51,829 nt of DNA, taken from positions 1-51,829 of the forward strand of contig JAIKXO010000018.1 in NCBI GenBank assembly GCA_024684065.1, in the 5' to 3' direction. The stretch is from Lachnospiraceae bacterium (lineage in GTDB: Bacteria; Bacillota_A; Clostridia; Lachnospirales; Lachnospiraceae). This document shows positions 49,049 to 51,829 of this stretch, one piece after another; the first letter of the stretch is position 1; each line of letters begins with the position of its first letter. The notes beneath the pieces were generated by a model, which worked only from the letters and a program-made list of their open reading frames with translations, was not told where the DNA came from and ran no database searches. The position numbers and the translations under genes are program-made.

Positions 49049-50572
49049 GTGCGGATACTGATCGTTGAAGATGAGATAAGAATAAGGGAAGGCATCAGAA
49101 AGCTTCTAAACAGGATCGATGACGAATATCAGGTCGTGGGGGAGGCGGAGGACGGCGCTGAGGGCCTAGAGCTCTGCAGATCGCTCAATCCGGATCTTGT
49201 GATCACAGACGTGAAGATGCCAAAGATGGACGGGCTTGCCATGCTCAGGGCGATAGATGATGACGGCATTTCCGTAAAGGCAATAGTGTTAAGTGCCTAC
49301 TCAGAGTTTGAATATGCAAGAGGCGCAATGAAGCTCGGCGTAACCGAGTATCTGCTAAAGCCCATAAGCTTAAATGACCTTTCAAGGGCACTTCAGAATA
49401 TCAGGCAGCAGATCGCGGAGGATAAGAGAAAGAAACCTGAACAGATAGGAACCCTTGAACAGACCTTCCGTGAGATATTAAGCGGAAGGATGGAGGTTCA
49501 GGAGGACACGGCTTTGTACCTTCAGCAGAACTTCGGGATAGAAAGGGATCAGAGCTTTATCCTTTTATACGCGTATCTTGGAGAAGAGTATCAAAACGAC
49601 GGGGTAGACAGAAGAAAGAGGCTTGAGAGCTCTCTTTCAATGTACCCGGGGATAAGGTTCTGCGTTCTTTATGAGGATTTCCGCAGATCCCTTGTTGCTG
49701 TTATTTACCGTTATGAAAAGGCCGCGGATCTGGAAAGGTGGATACAGTACCAGCTTCTGCAGCAGCTGTCTCAGCATTTTGTGATGGGTTTTATTGAGGC
49801 GGAAAGGATAGGAAGCCTTAAGGAGAGCGCGTCTCTTTTATTCCCGTATATGGACTGGAATATCTCCTTTCAGGATCAGATCCTTATCTCATATCCCAAA
49901 ATAACACAGGTACAGACAAGTCTCTGTGTATACCCCCAGGAGATCGAGACACAGATGAGGGCTGCTATATGCGCTTATGACATTAAGAAGGTCAGAATCC
50001 TTATGGACCGTTTTGCCGAAGCCTTTACCGATGGCAGGGTATATATCCCAAGAGAGATCAAGGAGTGTTATGTGCGCTTTATCTGGGCGATGCTTGAGAT
50101 CGCGAAAAACATCGGAATGAAGCAGACGGAGGGGATCAGACAGCAGAGGCTCTTAGAAAGGATCATGAACGCCAAGACGAAGGCAGAGCTTAAGGATATC
50201 CGAAAAATGATCACAGATGCTCTGGAGAGCCCCGATGAAGGGACGGATTCCTCAAATCTCACTGTCAGGCGCGCAAAGAGCATGATCCACGAGTTTTATC
50301 ATACGGGGATCACTCTTGAGGAGATAGCGGCGAGACTGAACATAACCCCGGAATATCTGGGGACGCAGTTTCATAAAGAAACAGGTGTTACTTTTAGTAA
50401 TTATATGAAGAATTACAGGATATCAAAAGCCCGTGAGCTTTTGATGGGTACCTCACTCAAGCTGTATGAGATAGCCGAAAGGGTGGGTTACTCCGATCCG
50501 AAATATTTCAGCCGTGTGTTTCGGGACGTGACGGGGCAGCTCCCGGCGGATTACAGGAAGACCCTGAAATAA
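49049..50572 (+). CDS. YesN-like response regulator with AraC DNA-binding domain
   Basis: A 507-residue protein. Receiver domain 1-120 has ILIVEDEIRIREGIRKLL, phospho-Asp in LVITDVKMPKMDG and Lys in YLLKPISL. A middle helical region of about 270 residues follows. The C-terminal AraC-type double helix-turn-helix includes ITLEEIAARLNITPEYLGTQFHKETG and LYEIAERVGYSDPKYFSRVFRDVTG. Such regulators normally pair with a YesM-type sensor kinase and control sugar ABC transporters. No kinase gene is adjacent here, but a permease gene follows. Start is GTG 49049 with AAAGGATAA upstream. Confidence 0.93.
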   Translation: MRILIVEDEIRIREGIRKLLNRIDDEYQVVGEAEDGAEGLELCRSLNPDLVITDVKMPKMDGLAMLRAIDDDGISVKAIVLSAYSEFEYARGAMKLGVTEYLLKPISLNDLSRALQNIRQQIAEDKRKKPEQIGTLEQTFREILSGRMEVQEDTALYLQQNFGIERDQSFILLYAYLGEEYQNDGVDRRKRLESSLSMYPGIRFCVLYEDFRRSLVAVIYRYEKAADLERWIQYQLLQQLSQHFVMGFIEAERIGSLKESASLLFPYMDWNISFQDQILISYPKITQVQTSLCVYPQEIETQMRAAICAYDIKKVRILMDRFAEAFTDGRVYIPREIKECYVRFIWAMLEIAKNIGMKQTEGIRQQRLLERIMNAKTKAELKDIRKMITDALESPDEGTDSSNLTVRRAKSMIHEFYHTGITLEEIAARLNITPEYLGTQFHKETGVTFSNYMKNYRISKARELLMGTSLKLYEIAERVGYSDPKYFSRVFRDVTGQLPADYRKTLK

Positions 50573-50705
50573 TACGGCTTCTTTTGCATCAAAACAGTCT
50601 TTCCTTAGAAATGTACTCTTTTTTTAGGATTGTCATATTTTGTGAAAACCTCTGACAGGATAGAATAATGGAAGAATGAAAAGTCTTACTTCAAAGGGGG
50701 TACTT

Positions 50706-51611
50706 ATGAAGAAACTCAGAGAATTCTTCCATTATGATAATGTCGGTCTTCTGTTCATCCTGCCCGCATTCATCTATATGATGGTGTTTGTGGGATATCC
50801 CATTATCAGCAACCTGTTTTTAAGCCTTCAGGATGTTTCCGTCAGGAACCTTGTAAACGGTGAAAAACACTTTATCGCCTTCCAGAATTACATCGCAATA
50901 TTCCAGGATGATGTATTTTTAAAGTCGATGAGGAACACGTTGGTGTTTACGGTTTCCTGCCTTTTCTTCCAGTTCCTGATCGGTTTTCTTTTAGCGCTTC
51001 TGTTCAATAAAAAATTCTCACTGGCAAAGCCTGTACGCGGACTTACCATGATCCCGTGGATGATGCCGATGACCGTTACGGCGCTGATGTTTAAGTTCAT
51101 GTTCTCCACCGATGTCGGTATCATAAATTATATCCTCAAAAGCACAGGTATCATAGACAGCAATATCGAATGGCTGACAACGCCGGGAACGGCAATGATC
51201 GCGATCGTTATAGCAAATATCTGGGTCGGGATACCTTTCAACACCATTCTTCTGTCAACAGGACTTACGACGATCCCGCAGGAGCTCTATGAAAGCGCCT
51301 CTGTGGACGGCGCGAACGCCTGGCAGCGGTTCTTAAAGATCACGCTGCCTCTTTTAAGACCTACCATAGAATCGGTACTGGTGCTTGGCTTCATTTATAC
51401 TTTCAAGGTATATGATATCGTATATGTCATGACGGAAGGCGGGCCGGTCAATTCCACGCATCTGCTTTCCACCTATTCATATAAACTTTCTTTTGACATG
51501 TTCCAGTACAGCAAGGGCTCGGCGGTAGCCAATATACTGTTTCTGATACTGTTCCTGGTTGGTCTTATATACCTTAAGATAACGATGAATGGAGAGTCGG
51601 ATCTTCAGTAA
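50706..51611 (+). CDS. Sugar ABC transporter permease, MalF/UgpA type
   Basis: A 301-residue inner-membrane permease with six transmembrane segments and the EAA loop YESASVDGANAWQRFLKITLPLL (given in part), which contacts the ATPase. It belongs to the carbohydrate uptake class 1 family (MalF/UgpA/LacF). It is probably controlled by the YesN-like regulator upstream. AAAGGGGG lies five bases upstream of ATG 50706. Neither the binding protein nor the partner MalG-type permease is found in the 218 bp to the end of the window; an inverted repeat follows instead. Confidence 0.92.
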   Translation: MKKLREFFHYDNVGLLFILPAFIYMMVFVGYPIISNLFLSLQDVSVRNLVNGEKHFIAFQNYIAIFQDDVFLKSMRNTLVFTVSCLFFQFLIGFLLALLFNKKFSLAKPVRGLTMIPWMMPMTVTALMFKFMFSTDVGIINYILKSTGIIDSNIEWLTTPGTAMIAIVIANIWVGIPFNTILLSTGLTTIPQELYESASVDGANAWQRFLKITLPLLRPTIESVLVLGFIYTFKVYDIVYVMTEGGPVNSTHLLSTYSYKLSFDMFQYSKGSAVANILFLILFLVGLIYLKITMNGESDLQ

Positions 51612-51627
51612 AAATATCGGGAAGGAT

Positions 51628-51748
51628 CGTGGAAATGCAAAGTGCAAAACGATCCTGTCGATCACTTTTTACATCCGGGTAATAATATAATGATGTGAGG
51701 GTAAAAAGTGATATCAAGCGTGGTTCCGTGCTTTGCACTTCCACCACG
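51628..51748. repeat. Long imperfect inverted repeat
   Basis: Arms 51628-51672 and 51701-51748 pair with several mismatches. Both share CGTGG, TGCAAAG, and a perfect 12-bp ATCACTTTTTAC/GTAAAAAGTGAT inner part around a 28-nt loop. It is unlike families A and B. It lies where a second permease gene would be expected and could be a MITE-like element or a strong hairpin terminator. Confidence 0.7.
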
Positions 51749-51812
51749 CTCCCCAATATTCGCAATCCGTGGGGCCCCCTCCCCACTTCTTGCTCATATT
51801 GTGGCGGGTCAT
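51714..51812 (-). CDS. Possible small Trp/Cys/Gly-rich peptide
   Basis: A 32-codon frame with GAAAGG about five bases before its ATG. The peptide is rich in Trp, Gly and Cys: it includes KKWGGGPTDCEYWGAWWKCK and ends ARNHA. No match to a known family was recognised. The 3' third lies inside the right arm of the inverted repeat, and the left arm encodes a similar SWKCKVQN string on the plus strand, so the codons may simply be repeat sequence. No modification enzyme is within the window. Confidence 0.25.
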   Translation of the reverse strand: MTRHNMSKKWGGGPTDCEYWGAWWKCKARNHA

Positions 51813-51829
51813 AAAACCTTTCACCCACT

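Noticed and set aside
51574..51828. 84-codon minus-strand frame at the right end
   Set aside because: It overlaps the permease 3' end and the inverted repeat, with no motif; the shorter frame with a ribosome site was kept as the only candidate.

Overview
This 51.8-kb window looks like chromosomal DNA of an anaerobic Clostridia-class Firmicute, most likely a Lachnospiraceae member. That is inferred from gene content: class III fructose-1,6-bisphosphatase, LacI-like-domain/GGDEF and HD-GYP signalling fusions, a YesN-type regulator, high-molecular-weight rubredoxin, an AGG/ATA-rich codon style and strong AGGAGG ribosome sites. No rRNA, tRNA, CRISPR array or transposase was seen.

Layout. (1) 1-4.1 kb: 3' part of a TtcA-like tRNA thiolase, a decayed lipoprotein gene, maf (minus strand), a CPA2-type antiporter with an apparently leaderless promoter, and an MgtC-like protein. 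(2) 4.15-14.3 kb: a bacterial microcompartment (BMC) operon behind a near-consensus promoter. It encodes a class II (fuculose-phosphate type) aldolase, a GlcG/DUF336 protein, a CoA-acylating aldehyde dehydrogenase, a zinc-type alcohol dehydrogenase, four BMC-H shell proteins, PduL, one BMC-P, PduS and PduT, followed by a DeoR-family regulator. The aldolase, both dehydrogenases and PduL carry short amphipathic helices of the encapsulation-peptide type. No diol dehydratase or glycyl-radical enzyme is present, so the inferred chemistry is disproportionation of an aldolase-derived aldehyde (probably lactaldehyde) to an alcohol and an acyl phosphate. (3) 14.3-22.6 kb: histidyl-, prolyl- and methionyl-tRNA synthetases, a degenerate HD-GYP protein, a zinc-ribbon membrane protein and MgtE. 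(4) 22.7-31.2 kb: a signalling block with an ECF-S-like/HD-GYP protein, a 1418-residue beta-propeller hybrid kinase with REC and HPt domains, a double-receiver protein and an unrecognised internally duplicated protein that contains a palindromic element in its reading frame. (5) 31.2-43.7 kb: aldo/keto reductase, TypA, a heterodimeric ABC exporter pair, a ROK sugar kinase, DapA, DapB, class III Fbp and a eukaryotic-type HisA. (6) 43.7-51.8 kb: a REC/HD-GYP protein, an in-frame remnant of a SpoIIE-type phosphatase, a sugar-binding-like/GGDEF protein, high-molecular-weight rubredoxin, a flavin reductase homologue, a YesN-like regulator, a sugar ABC permease, and an inverted repeat with a possible tiny Trp/Cys-rich peptide gene.

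Two repeat families recur. Family A is modular (a GGATTTAC...GTAAATCC hairpin, a CCGAAAA...TTTTCGG hairpin and a CAAAGTTTTTGAA...TTCAAAAACTTTG module). It sits directly upstream of the start codons of six genes, always in the same orientation. Family B is an approximately 87-nt three-hairpin element found between genes and once inside a gene. Both look like non-autonomous palindromic elements and could influence expression or protein sequence.
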